A stretch of 13,011 nucleotides of DNA from Desulfurococcales archaeon (GCA_015522345.1 WAML01000140.1:1-13011); one strand, 5' to 3'. Shown: positions 1-7,440, counted from the stretch's first letter. Notes: generated by a model not told the origin, from the letters alone. Numbers and translations are program-made.

Positions 1-1
1 A

Positions 2-406
2 ATAAACTTTGAGTATCTAAAGAAGATATACGATGAAGGATTAATGGTTAGAAGAATAAATATTAGAAAAGTAACAGTATTAGAAAACACTCCATTATGG
101 CTACATAAAGATACTGTGTGGTATCTAGTGAAGAAACATGATCACTTATATAGATACTATAGAAGAAAAATCATGGAACACATAGATAAGCCCATGCTTA
201 AAAGAATATTGCCGCCTAATACAGTAGTACATTACCTATATACTGAAGTACATAGAGAAGCATATACTATAGCTAGACAACCGGCAAGCTACCCCATAGT
301 ATTCTATGTGAAAGGAATCCTAGAATTACAGAAGATAATAAATGTACGCGTTACAGGATATAAGTCAAAGAGTGTTGTAGGAGAAGAATATAATATCAAT
401 GATTAA
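2..406 (+). CDS. Radical SAM protein, C-terminal part (COG1031-like), truncated by window edge
   Basis: The reading frame is open from the first bases, so the ATG at 44 is probably internal and the gene starts before the window. The visible 134 residues resemble the C-terminal region of archaeal radical SAM proteins of the COG1031 type. They contain a GLMVRRINIR segment, then a DKPMLKR segment followed by a proline-rich turn, a RQPASYP segment like the family's GRQxGSYP, and GYKSKSVVGEEY near the end. The CxxxCxxC cluster must lie upstream and is not seen. From memory of the family, members usually continue past this point into a helix-hairpin-helix domain. Here the protein stops at once (…YNIND), so that domain appears to be absent. 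The substrate of the family is unknown. The family assignment rests on remembered motifs, not an alignment. Confidence 0.62.
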   Translation: MNFEYLKKIYDEGLMVRRINIRKVTVLENTPLWLHKDTVWYLVKKHDHLYRYYRRKIMEHIDKPMLKRILPPNTVVHYLYTEVHREAYTIARQPASYPIVFYVKGILELQKIINVRVTGYKSKSVVGEEYNIND

Positions 407-442
407 TGATGAGGTGACTAAATTATTCAATTATCATCAAAA

Positions 443-2065
443 TTATATGTTTAAGTACGTAGCTAGAGTTACGTCTACTTCTATATACTGGAAGAAAAGC
501 GTATATGGGTACAAGGGATTGTAGGCTTGTCTTCTAATTTTAACATAAATCTTATAATAGATTGTTGTTTTCTCGGAATATAGAGGAATTATTAATGCTT
601 CGTTATAGATCTTGTTTTTAATAGTAGTGTATAGGGTAAAAGCTTTATCTATATCTACTCCTTCTAAAACTATTGCTTCATCAATAGAATCAATTATTGT
701 AGATAACTCTATGTATTCTTTAGTAATAGAGGTATTCTTGAATATGTTGAAGAATGAATAGAAGTAGCCGTAGGGAGTAGGGTATACGGGATCAACTATA
801 TCTATTATAAGATGTGGTGCTTCATAGGGGTCCTTATATAGTTTCTCAATATATTGTTTTAGCTCTTGATAACTATTTGCTTTTATAACCCTAGTCTTAA
901 TACCGATCCCCTTGAGTTCATCAACTAGTTTGTCAACAATGTATTCATCGACGATAGAGCCGTTCAGCACTACAATCTCTAACTCTGTATTGTTTAAATA
1001 GTCTTTTTCAAAAGATAGTCTAGTAATAAACTTTAGAGCTTCGGTATAGTTATACGAATAAGTTAAATTGCCTATGTATCCCGGGAACTTATATGGAAGT
1101 ATGTCGTCAGCTATACGTATTTGGTATTTATATAGATACTCCATAGCATCCCATGGAATTAAGTATGTAAGTGCTTGTCTAAACAAGCGTTTATTTGTAG
1201 GATATCTCCACAAATTTAACCTAATTACGTGGAATCTATACGTTAATACATCTGTGTAGTCGTAACTTATTGGTAAGAAGCTCTTCCTAGCCAATGGTAT
1301 ATTGAGGGTTACGTTAATTTTATTTTCCCCAAATAATTCTTTCCTAGTATAGCTATTTTCTTCAAAAATAACTACTATTTTATCTGGTACTTTATCCTCG
1401 TCTAAGAAGCTCCAGCCCCACCATTTATTGAATTTCTCTAAAATAAGGTACTTACTACTATATTTGGTGATTTTATAAGGACCTGTACCGTATAATAGCG
1501 TTCCAGTATTCTTAAATATATAGATACTGTTAGGTGACGCAAATACTAGGTCTAGTCTAAGCGGTTGATCAAGCTTTATCTCTAGTGTATAGTTGTCAAT
1601 GACTTCTATGCTAGTGATGTGTTTTAGCATATTCCTTACTACATCATTAGAGTAGCCAAAGTGCATAGCATATTCAATAGATTCTTTTACATAATAAGCC
1701 GTAAGAACTTCACCGTCATGAAAATAAACGTTTCTACGTATTTTGAATATCCATCTAGTATGGTTAAGATTGGTCTCCCATCTAATAGATAGAGCAGGAA
1801 TAAATTCTTCAGCTATAGGATCATAATATATTAGTTGTTCATATACTAAGTTTATAATAGGATTACATTCAATACAATTATTATCCGGCGAAACTGGACC
1901 ATCTATTTTGAATGGATAACCATAAGTTATGATAATAGTGTCTCTGTTTTCAGCAGTCTCACCAACTCTATCTTTTGAAGAACTTAAGTAGGGATATATT
2001 ATTGAAGATACTATTATAATGAGAATAATTATTAGTGTTAGCAAGAATGCTCTATTTATCTTCAT
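443..2065 (-). CDS. Family-5 extracellular solute-binding protein (OppA/DppA type), membrane-anchored
   Basis: This 540-residue protein captures a solute outside the cell, probably a peptide or other small molecule, for an ABC importer. The family-5 signature is clear at about residues 115-126 (FHDGEVLTAYYV), inside the usual hydrophobic and aromatic-rich two-lobe fold. Residues 1-30 form one long hydrophobic stretch with a short basic start and no lipobox cysteine, so it is likely held by an uncleaved N-terminal anchor. Eight N-x-S/T sequons suggest surface glycosylation. The only two cysteines form a CIEC pair at 64-67. The start at 2065 is preferred over the ATG at 2086 because GGGGATC precedes it by two bases and the hydrophobic segment then begins normally. 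No permease or ATPase gene is next to it: it stands alone between a convergent gene and the oxidoreductase genes. Ligand unknown. Confidence 0.88.
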   Translation of the reverse strand: MKINRAFLLTLIIILIIIVSSIIYPYLSSSKDRVGETAENRDTIIITYGYPFKIDGPVSPDNNCIECNPIINLVYEQLIYYDPIAEEFIPALSIRWETNLNHTRWIFKIRRNVYFHDGEVLTAYYVKESIEYAMHFGYSNDVVRNMLKHITSIEVIDNYTLEIKLDQPLRLDLVFASPNSIYIFKNTGTLLYGTGPYKITKYSSKYLILEKFNKWWGWSFLDEDKVPDKIVVIFEENSYTRKELFGENKINVTLNIPLARKSFLPISYDYTDVLTYRFHVIRLNLWRYPTNKRLFRQALTYLIPWDAMEYLYKYQIRIADDILPYKFPGYIGNLTYSYNYTEALKFITRLSFEKDYLNNTELEIVVLNGSIVDEYIVDKLVDELKGIGIKTRVIKANSYQELKQYIEKLYKDPYEAPHLIIDIVDPVYPTPYGYFYSFFNIFKNTSITKEYIELSTIIDSIDEAIVLEGVDIDKAFTLYTTIKNKIYNEALIIPLYSEKTTIYYKIYVKIRRQAYNPLYPYTLFFQYIEVDVTLATYLNI

Positions 2066-2067
2066 CA

Positions 2068-2074
2068 GATCCCC
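2068..2074 (-). promoter_or_regulatory. Ribosome binding site deciding the substrate-binding protein start
   Basis: On the minus strand GGGGATC lies two bases before the ATG at 2065. It differs by one base from the GGTGATC part of the archaeal anti-Shine-Dalgarno complement. The ATG seven codons upstream has no comparable site, so the shorter protein is favoured. The spacing is tight. Confidence 0.4.
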
Positions 2075-2116
2075 GGAATCTACCATACTACATTAATTAT
2101 TTTATTAGTACTAAAG

Positions 2117-2126
2117 ATATTATAAT
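2117..2126 (-). promoter_or_regulatory. Candidate TATA box for the substrate-binding protein gene
   Basis: The minus strand reads ATTATAATAT about 50 bases before the chosen start. With transcription starting about 26 bases downstream, the leader would be roughly 30 bases and would include the ribosome binding site. This is an inference from base composition and spacing only. Confidence 0.35.
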
Positions 2127-2160
2127 GTACCTCTATCTGAAAGTTTTAGTGATGACTCTA

Positions 2161-2184
2161 TAAAAATATTCTTTGGTTTAAAGA
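2161..2184 (-). terminator. Candidate terminator of the oxidoreductase operon
   Basis: Just after the beta-subunit stop the minus strand forms a small hairpin (TCTTT / AAAGA, loop of five), followed by ATATTTTTATA. Archaeal termination mostly needs a T-run, and this one lies between the operon and the next gene on the same strand. The stem is short and weak. Confidence 0.4.
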
Positions 2185-2187
2185 GAT

Positions 2188-3063
2188 TTATTTGCATAAG
2201 CTGTGGTATTTGGTTAAGAGGTCTCTTATACTATTCTCTAATGGTCTATCAACCATGGGTGGTTTACCATTTACCATTGGGAGGAGTTCTTCGTATGTAG
2301 GTTTTTCTTCTCTATAGAATATGCCTATGGGTATTCTTTCTCCCCATTCATACGCGTGTTTTAGGGCTTCCTCTAAATTACTTGGGTCATGGCCTATATC
2401 CTCCAGTTTATACAATCTCTCCCTATACCATTTGTATGTATGTATTCTATCGTATGTGACGCAAGGTTGTAGAACATCTATTAGTGCAAAGCCCTTGTGT
2501 TTTATAGCTTCTTTAATAATCCATTTAAGGTGGCCCACGTCTCCAGCAAATCCTCTTGCTACAAAAGAAGCACCAAGTGATAAAGCTAGAGCTATTGGAT
2601 TTATAGGTTGTTCTATATTGCCCCAAGGCGTTGTCCTAGTTTTCTGACCTACTTCAGCTGTTGGTGAAGCCTGTCCTGTTGTTAATCCAAAAACTGTATT
2701 ATTATGTACAATTAATGTTATATCGATATTCCTGCGTATTGCATGGGGTAAATGCCCTATACCTATACCATACTGATCACCGTCTCCAGCAAACCCTATT
2801 ACTACGAGCTCTGGATTAGCTAGTTTAACAGCTGTTGCAAAAGGCAATACTCTACCATGTATCGTATGCACGGAGTTTGTAGCTACATAATTAGTTATTT
2901 TGCCATGGCATCCTATACCTGAAACAACTACTACACGCCAAGGCTCTATACCGAGCTCCTTTATAGCTGCTATAAAGGCATTGTATATACCATAGTTTCC
3001 GCATCCAGGACACCAAGTCATTATCTTCTTCGTTTCAGGAGAACGTACTTGAGCTATGCTCAT
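2188..3063 (-). CDS. porB: 2-oxoacid:ferredoxin oxidoreductase, beta subunit
   Basis: This subunit carries the thiamine diphosphate and iron-sulfur centre that oxidatively decarboxylate 2-oxoacids to acyl-CoA, passing electrons to ferredoxin in the cytoplasm. It has 291 residues, normal for the two-subunit crenarchaeal enzymes. Seen directly: WCPGCG with Cys18 and Cys21, Cys52 in GIGCHGK, and Cys201 in LQPCVTY, the four expected ligands of one [4Fe-4S] cluster. The diphosphate/Mg motif runs from GDGD (93-96) to HNN (120-122). Lys55, three residues after Cys52, matches a lysine implicated in 2-oxoacid recognition in Sulfolobus enzymes. A strong GGAGGTGAT overlaps the stop of the upstream alpha gene, so translation of the pair is probably coupled. 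Which 2-oxoacid is preferred cannot be read by eye; the symbol is generic. Confidence 0.93.
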   Translation of the reverse strand: MSIAQVRSPETKKIMTWCPGCGNYGIYNAFIAAIKELGIEPWRVVVVSGIGCHGKITNYVATNSVHTIHGRVLPFATAVKLANPELVVIGFAGDGDQYGIGIGHLPHAIRRNIDITLIVHNNTVFGLTTGQASPTAEVGQKTRTTPWGNIEQPINPIALALSLGASFVARGFAGDVGHLKWIIKEAIKHKGFALIDVLQPCVTYDRIHTYKWYRERLYKLEDIGHDPSNLEEALKHAYEWGERIPIGIFYREEKPTYEELLPMVNGKPPMVDRPLENSIRDLLTKYHSLCK

Positions 3064-3068
3064 AAAAT

Positions 3069-3077
3069 ATCACCTCC
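3069..3077 (-). promoter_or_regulatory. Ribosome binding site overlapping the upstream stop codon
   Basis: The minus strand reads GGAGGTGAT, a perfect match to the archaeal Shine-Dalgarno sequence, five bases before the beta-subunit ATG. The TGA stop of the alpha gene lies inside it, so ribosomes ending alpha uncover or occupy the site. This fits equimolar production of the two subunits. Confidence 0.75.
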
Positions 3078-4827
3078 GATATAATTCCTTAATTTTTAGA
3101 GCAAGAGTAGATGCTCTAAAGGGTCTTCCATCTATTTTCCCTATATGATCTTTAACTATGTAGCCTGTCTCCATACGTATCAATTTAGCTAATTGTCCAG
3201 TAGCATTGTATTCTATAGTTAGAGCATATTTCCCAGTACATTTTCTAGAAATTAATGTAAAAGTTTTCTTTGGGAACGGCGATAAATATACTATTTGTAC
3301 AATACTCGCTCTAATACCTTCCTTTAATAACTTCTTTGATGCTTCTCTTGAAGCTAGTGTAGCGCTACCCCATGTAAATATGACTATATCACTCGCCTCT
3401 ATATCGCCATAGACGTTTATAGGATTATGGTTTTCCTCAATATCTTTTCTCAAATACTCTTCTTTTCTAAGTCTCTTCATATACATTTTAGTAACTATAT
3501 CTTGCTCTATAGTTACATACCCGTATTCATCATGTTCGTTTCCATCACTTTTTACTATAGCTCCAGGAGTCCCAGGAGGAATCCACGGCGATACGCCATC
3601 ATCTGTTATTTCATATGGTTTGAAGACCCATCCTTCTTTAATCATTTTAGCTGCTTCATGTCTTGGATAATATTTTCCTCTCTCAATAACAACTTCTTCG
3701 GGAAACGATTTTACGCTTCTATGGCTTTCCGCTAAATGTTTATCCTCTAATATTATAGCTGGAGTCCTATATTTTTCTGCTAAATTAAATACTTCTATAG
3801 TCCTATAGAATGCTTCATACTGGTCTCCGGGAGCAACAACTATTTTAGGGAATTCTCCATGGCCAGCGAATATTGCGTACAATAAATCCTCTTGAGCAGT
3901 CATTGTAGCCATTCCTGTACTTGGGCCACTCCTCATAGCTAAGACTATGACTAGAGGAGCTTCAATCATTCCAGCCATACTAAGAGATTCGTTCATTAAT
4001 GCAAAACCTCCTCCACTAGTTCCTGTAGCAGCTCTTAAGCCAGCCCAGGCCGCTCCTAAAGCCATTTGAGCTGCTGCTATCTCGCTCTCAGCTTGTACTA
4101 CTATAATGTCTTTATCTCTACTCACTCTCACCATATAGTGTAGTATAGGTGATGCCGGAGTCATAGGGTATGCAGCATAGAATCTTACACCAGCTTTAAC
4201 CATACCCAAAACTATTGCTTCATTACCAGTTACGATAATTCTTTCAAAATCTATGGGGGGCTCTCTTAAACGCTTCTTCATAAACCATTTATTCGTAGAA
4301 GCGTATTCGTATCCGATCGTTAGAGCTTTCTTATTCATTAATATGGGTTTTTCTCTACCGGGAAACTGGTCTTCAATAGCTTTATACATTACATCCACGG
4401 GTATCCCTAGAATAGATGCTACTGCTCCTACAGCAATCATATTCATTACAATAGGATCTAGCCTATACTCTTTAATCATCTTCTGCAATGGAATATCATA
4501 GACTATGGTTTCTCCGGGAACTTTCTTAACTACAACAGGATCTCTAATTATTATTGTAGAATCTGTGAATTCTCGTCTATGTTTATCTATTGTTGCTTGA
4601 TCAAGAGCTACTACTACATCTGTTTTATCGTCTAGTTCATAAATTTCTTCAACACCAGCTCTAACCCAATAAGCTGTATGTCCCCCCCTAATTATACTAG
4701 GATACTCATTTACACCAATAACATAGTATCCTAGACGCGTTAAAGCACGAGCTATTATGGTTCCGCCAGTTAAACTACCACTACCCGCTGTACCACCCAC
4801 TAAAATCTGTATAGACTCCATTTCCAT
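3070..4827 (-). CDS. porA: 2-oxoacid:ferredoxin oxidoreductase, fused gamma-alpha subunit
   Basis: This is the large subunit of the two-subunit oxidoreductase, 585 residues from the preferred start. Residues about 5-185 form the gamma domain, opening with GGTAGSGSLTGG and containing YPSIIRGGH. Residues about 195-400 form the pyrimidine-binding alpha domain, with NEAIVLG, YPMTP at 220-224 and RSGPSTG at 299-305. The C-terminal remainder is the alpha transketolase-like domain. Known crenarchaeal enzymes have YPITP and an arginine before GPSTG that contact the 2-oxoacid; here the Ile is Met. The ATG at 4827 is chosen because GGCGGTG lies eight bases before it; the ATG at 4854 has no such site. 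There is no separate delta/ferredoxin subunit nearby, as expected for this class. It pairs with the beta gene six bases downstream. Specificity is undetermined. Confidence 0.92.
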   Translation of the reverse strand: MEMESIQILVGGTAGSGSLTGGTIIARALTRLGYYVIGVNEYPSIIRGGHTAYWVRAGVEEIYELDDKTDVVVALDQATIDKHRREFTDSTIIIRDPVVVKKVPGETIVYDIPLQKMIKEYRLDPIVMNMIAVGAVASILGIPVDVMYKAIEDQFPGREKPILMNKKALTIGYEYASTNKWFMKKRLREPPIDFERIIVTGNEAIVLGMVKAGVRFYAAYPMTPASPILHYMVRVSRDKDIIVVQAESEIAAAQMALGAAWAGLRAATGTSGGGFALMNESLSMAGMIEAPLVIVLAMRSGPSTGMATMTAQEDLLYAIFAGHGEFPKIVVAPGDQYEAFYRTIEVFNLAEKYRTPAIILEDKHLAESHRSVKSFPEEVVIERGKYYPRHEAAKMIKEGWVFKPYEITDDGVSPWIPPGTPGAIVKSDGNEHDEYGYVTIEQDIVTKMYMKRLRKEEYLRKDIEENHNPINVYGDIEASDIVIFTWGSATLASREASKKLLKEGIRASIVQIVYLSPFPKKTFTLISRKCTGKYALTIEYNATGQLAKLIRMETGYIVKDHIGKIDGRPFRASTLALKIKELYRR

Positions 4828-4835
4828 AGAAACAA

Positions 4836-4842
4836 CACCGCC
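4836..4842 (-). promoter_or_regulatory. Ribosome binding site deciding the alpha-subunit start
   Basis: GGCGGTG on the minus strand is followed by eight bases and then the ATG at 4827, which leads into the conserved gamma-domain start. The ATG at 4854 would add nine residues not typical of the family and would place this site inside the gene. Confidence 0.5.
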
Positions 4843-4896
4843 TATATACCACATAAGCTATATACAAGAAAAAGGTAATAAAGTAAAACGGTTATG

Positions 4897-5199
4897 TTAA
4901 ACAGAGGGTTTACCTTGGGACTTAGTTCTAGCTGATTCAATATACCTAATCCACTGCTCTAGATCCCTGGTGTCTAATTCAATAGTTTCTTCTGATTCTC
5001 TTATCAATAAACACTTGGTTATGAATAGTTCGTCTCCTCTCCTCAAACCCTCTATTTTAAACCCTACTCCCCCAGGTATTTCTTCTATGGTTATAGGTAT
5101 AGTTGCTTCAACCCTATTGTCTTCTTCAATGATGGTTCCACCAATATGATAGACATATTCCTTCAACGCACTATAATTTATTTTTGCTTCAAACCCCAT
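4897..5199 (-). CDS. Hypothetical protein, 100 residues, upstream of the oxidoreductase genes
   Basis: I do not recognise this protein. It is acidic overall, with no signal peptide or membrane segment, one cysteine (CLLIRESEE region) and alternating hydrophobic stretches that suggest a small beta-rich fold (residues about 20-75) followed by a helix (about 78-92) and a basic, flexible tail. The GGVGFKIEGLRRGDELFI stretch looks like a beta hairpin with a Gly-rich turn. It lies on the same strand as the oxidoreductase genes, ending 69 bases before the alpha start, so it may share their transcript. The start codon has only a weak GGGTAGGG-like site before it. Codon use resembles its neighbours, so it is probably a real gene. 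Function unknown; a role linked to the oxidoreductase would rest on position alone. Confidence 0.7.
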   Translation of the reverse strand: MGFEAKINYSALKEYVYHIGGTIIEEDNRVEATIPITIEEIPGGVGFKIEGLRRGDELFITKCLLIRESEETIELDTRDLEQWIRYIESARTKSQGKPSV

Positions 5200-5266
5200 T
5201 ATACCCTACCCTATGTACTCACGTGTCACTAGAGTATTATCTAAGGTACTATACAATGGTACTAAC

Positions 5267-5274
5267 TATATAAT
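5267..5274 (-). promoter_or_regulatory. Candidate TATA box for the leftward operon
   Basis: The minus strand reads TTATATAG about 70 bases before the start of the 100-residue protein. It would give a leader of about 45 bases. Other AT-rich hexamers nearby are possible, so the exact box is uncertain. Confidence 0.35.
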
Positions 5275-5318
5275 CCTTAGTATAGCGTTTCTCCACTAAT
5301 AACTATACATAAGTATTG

Positions 5319-5344
5319 TATGTACAAGGATATATCCATACATA
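5319..5344. repeat. Interrupted 26-base palindrome
   Basis: The outer arms TATGTA (5319-5324) and TACATA (5339-5344) are complementary and enclose the perfect 10-base palindrome GGATATATCC (5328-5337), with short unpaired bases between. It could be a regulator site or a cruciform; nothing identifies the protein that might bind it. Confidence 0.45.
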
Positions 5345-5352
5345 TTTCTCCT

Positions 5353-5368
5353 TAATACAAGTGTATTA
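5353..5368. repeat. 16-base palindrome upstream of nrdD (possible operator)
   Basis: TAATACA-AG-TGTATTA has perfectly complementary 7-base arms. The length equals that of bacterial NrdR boxes but the sequence does not match that consensus. It lies about 95 bases before the nrdD TATA-like box, so any role in nrdD control is inference. Confidence 0.4.
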
Positions 5369-5462
5369 CACTACATTAGTATTACTAGCGATTAGTAGAT
5401 ATAGTATTACCCTCCAATTATTCTATGCTACGCAGTAAATAGAGTCTAGTCTCTCCATAACA

Positions 5463-5470
5463 CTATATAA
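5463..5470 (+). promoter_or_regulatory. Candidate nrdD TATA box
   Basis: CTATATAA ends 30 bases before the preferred nrdD start. The predicted transcription start falls near 5488-5493, giving a very short leader, or nearly leaderless initiation if the ATG at 5486 were used. This leaves the start choice slightly open. Confidence 0.5.
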
Positions 5471-5487
5471 CCTTTTTACTTAAATAT

Positions 5488-5496
5488 GGAGGAGGA
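5488..5496 (+). promoter_or_regulatory. Ribosome binding site deciding the nrdD start
   Basis: GGAGGAGGA is followed by TTGT and the ATG at 5501. The ATG at 5486 lies immediately before this site and would encode five extra residues out of it, so 5501 is preferred. Confidence 0.6.
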
Positions 5497-5500
5497 TTGT

Positions 5501-7423
5501 ATGACAATAGCCACCCATAAAATAGAGGTTGAAAGCAGGAAGAAGAGAGTTGAGCTTATAGAAGAATATGCTAGATGGAATAGCCTTGACGTTAACGAAA
5601 ACGCTAATAGATATCCAGGTCCTACAGGATTCTTCTCATTTGTTTTAGAAAAAGCGCTTTCAAAGCATGAAGTAAAACTTCCCTATGAGGTATATAAAGC
5701 TCATTTAGATGGAGATATCTACGTACATAAACTCCCCTACAGTATCTATATCCCCTATTGTACAGGGCATTCTGTAGCTAGATTATTAGAGAAAGGATTG
5801 AAGACTTCAACAGTAATATCTAGGCCTGCAAGACACTTTGATACATATGTAGATCATATAGCTAACTATTTAATAACACTACAACACTTCTTCACAGGAG
5901 CCCAAGCCTTCTCTAGTGTTGAATGGTATGCTGGACCATTTATTAGGAGAGATAAACTAGACTATAAGACTATAAAACAACAGATCCAGAGACTAGTATT
6001 CAACTTAAACTATCCTAGTAGAGTAGGTATGCAAACACCCTTTACAAACTTTACAGTAACACTAGATGCTCCTAAGAAAATGCTTGAAGGAGACTATGCT
6101 GTATACGATGGAAGAAAAGTAGAACCTCTAGGAGTATATGAGGAAGAAGCAAAGATCTTCATTAAAGCATTAACAGAAGTACTCTATGAAGGAGACGCCG
6201 TTGGACAGCCCTTCACATTCCCAATACCGACTCTAATGACAACAGCAAAAATGATCTGGGATGACCCAGAAATTTATGAAGCAATATTTAGTACAGCAGC
6301 TCATAGAGGAAGTTTCTACTGGTTAAACACTAGAGTAGTAGATCCCGATGCCTCCTTTGCAATGTGTTGTAGAATAAATATTGACAAAAACGAGCTAGCA
6401 TATGCTTATAACTCCAAGCCCAAGGGGTTAGGCTTTAACTTTAGTCTAAAGAAAGATATTGAGCAACAGAGGGAAGAAGCACTAAAGAAGATTGAGCAAC
6501 AGAGATTCGGTGGATTATGGGCCATGCCCGATGTAACAGGCTCAGTCAATGTAACTACAGTTAACTTACCCAGAATAGCTCTAAAGGCTAGAGGAGATGA
6601 TACAAGGTTCTGGGAAATATACGATGAAGTACTTAAACTAGTCAAGATAAGTGAGGAATGGTTTAGGAGTAGATACATTAACTTGATAAATAGGTATCCT
6701 GCAATGTACAATATGATCATTGACTACCTCCACGAGTTCCCTGGAAGCCACTTTAATACCATAGGCATAATTGGTTTACCAGAAGCAGCAGCAATATATC
6801 TGCAAGAACCAAAGCTATGGTTCGAAGGATCTAGGAGAGATTGGCTTAGAGCCGCAGATATTATGAAGAAAATGGTTGACTACGCTGTTAAGAAAGCTAG
6901 GAAGTGGATGAGAGAAACAGGTGTGCCATGGAATGTAGAAGAAGTACCTGGTGAAAGTGCTGCAGCAAAACTAGCTATGAAAGACTTAAGCAGATACCCT
7001 GAACTCATAGACTACCTAAGTGACCCAGACAATCCAATCTACAGCACTAGTATAGCACCATACTATGGCGCCCTAGAACTACCTGAAAGAATAGAGGTAG
7101 AATCTAGAGTACAGAAGAGCTTTACCGGCGGTGTAATGATGCATATATTCCTCGGCGAAGAACCAGATCCAGAAGCACTCGCCAAACTAACTAAGAGACT
7201 CATACAGACAGACCTAGTATACTGGAGTTATACACCAGCAATAACACACTGTAATAGCTGTGGTAGAACATTTACTGGACTCTACAAGAGATGCCCAGTT
7301 TGTGGAAGCGAGAACGTCGACATCTGGAGTAGGATCATAGGATACTATAGGCCATTAAGGAACTGGAACCCGTTTAGGAGAAAAGAATTCTGGAGAAGAA
7401 GACATTATAGGAAAACAACATAG
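5501..7423 (+). CDS. nrdD: Anaerobic (class III) ribonucleoside-triphosphate reductase
   Basis: This glycyl-radical enzyme reduces ribonucleoside triphosphates to dNTPs in the cytoplasm under anoxic conditions. From the chosen start it has 640 residues. Seen: Cys87 in YCTGHS, and adjacent Cys289-Cys290 in AMCCRI, where the family carries its active-site cysteines. Near the C-terminus is a zinc ribbon (Cys584, Cys587, Cys598, Cys601), then SRIIGYYRP with the glycyl-radical Gly614. There is no N-terminal ATP-cone: the protein starts about 40 residues before the PGPTGFF segment, so overall activity control by that domain is missing, as I recall for Thermotoga NrdD. It heads a plus-strand cluster with a kinase (17 bases on) and the activase. 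Whether formate or a redoxin supplies electrons cannot be read reliably by eye. Confidence 0.95.
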   Translation: MTIATHKIEVESRKKRVELIEEYARWNSLDVNENANRYPGPTGFFSFVLEKALSKHEVKLPYEVYKAHLDGDIYVHKLPYSIYIPYCTGHSVARLLEKGLKTSTVISRPARHFDTYVDHIANYLITLQHFFTGAQAFSSVEWYAGPFIRRDKLDYKTIKQQIQRLVFNLNYPSRVGMQTPFTNFTVTLDAPKKMLEGDYAVYDGRKVEPLGVYEEEAKIFIKALTEVLYEGDAVGQPFTFPIPTLMTTAKMIWDDPEIYEAIFSTAAHRGSFYWLNTRVVDPDASFAMCCRINIDKNELAYAYNSKPKGLGFNFSLKKDIEQQREEALKKIEQQRFGGLWAMPDVTGSVNVTTVNLPRIALKARGDDTRFWEIYDEVLKLVKISEEWFRSRYINLINRYPAMYNMIIDYLHEFPGSHFNTIGIIGLPEAAAIYLQEPKLWFEGSRRDWLRAADIMKKMVDYAVKKARKWMRETGVPWNVEEVPGESAAAKLAMKDLSRYPELIDYLSDPDNPIYSTSIAPYYGALELPERIEVESRVQKSFTGGVMMHIFLGEEPDPEALAKLTKRLIQTDLVYWSYTPAITHCNSCGRTFTGLYKRCPVCGSENVDIWSRIIGYYRPLRNWNPFRRKEFWRRRHYRKTT

Positions 7424-7440
7424 TTTTTAAGTGAATAACC

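Larger units (their letters stand above)
5200..5500. other. Divergent intergenic region with several small palindromes and repeats
   Basis: No gene, tRNA or snoRNA-like RNA is seen in these bases between the leftward oxidoreductase genes and rightward nrdD. The region holds an inverted repeat CTAAGG (5241-5246) / CCTTAG (5275-5280), a direct repeat GGTACTA at 5245 and 5258, a hairpin at 5319-5344, a 16-base palindrome at 5353-5368, and TATA-like boxes for both directions. It is probably a two-way control region. Confidence 0.6.

Noticed and set aside
407..439. TGATGA/TCATCA inverted repeat as a two-way terminator, or a C/D-box RNA because of TGATGA.
   Set aside because: The arms are only six bases with a 21-base loop and no T-run in the needed place, and no CTGA box is present for a C/D RNA.
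1068..1259. Plus-strand reading frame of 63 codons inside the binding-protein gene.
   Set aside because: It is antisense to a well-supported gene, has no ribosome site and no recognisable features. The same holds for the plus-strand frames inside 2321-4501.
5353..5368. NrdR box upstream of nrdD.
   Set aside because: The length is right but the sequence lacks the ACAC-TATATA-GTGT pattern, NrdR is rare in archaea, and no nrdR gene is in the window.
6406..6720. Minus-strand frame of 104 codons inside nrdD.
   Set aside because: It is a shadow of the strongly conserved nrdD coding sequence.
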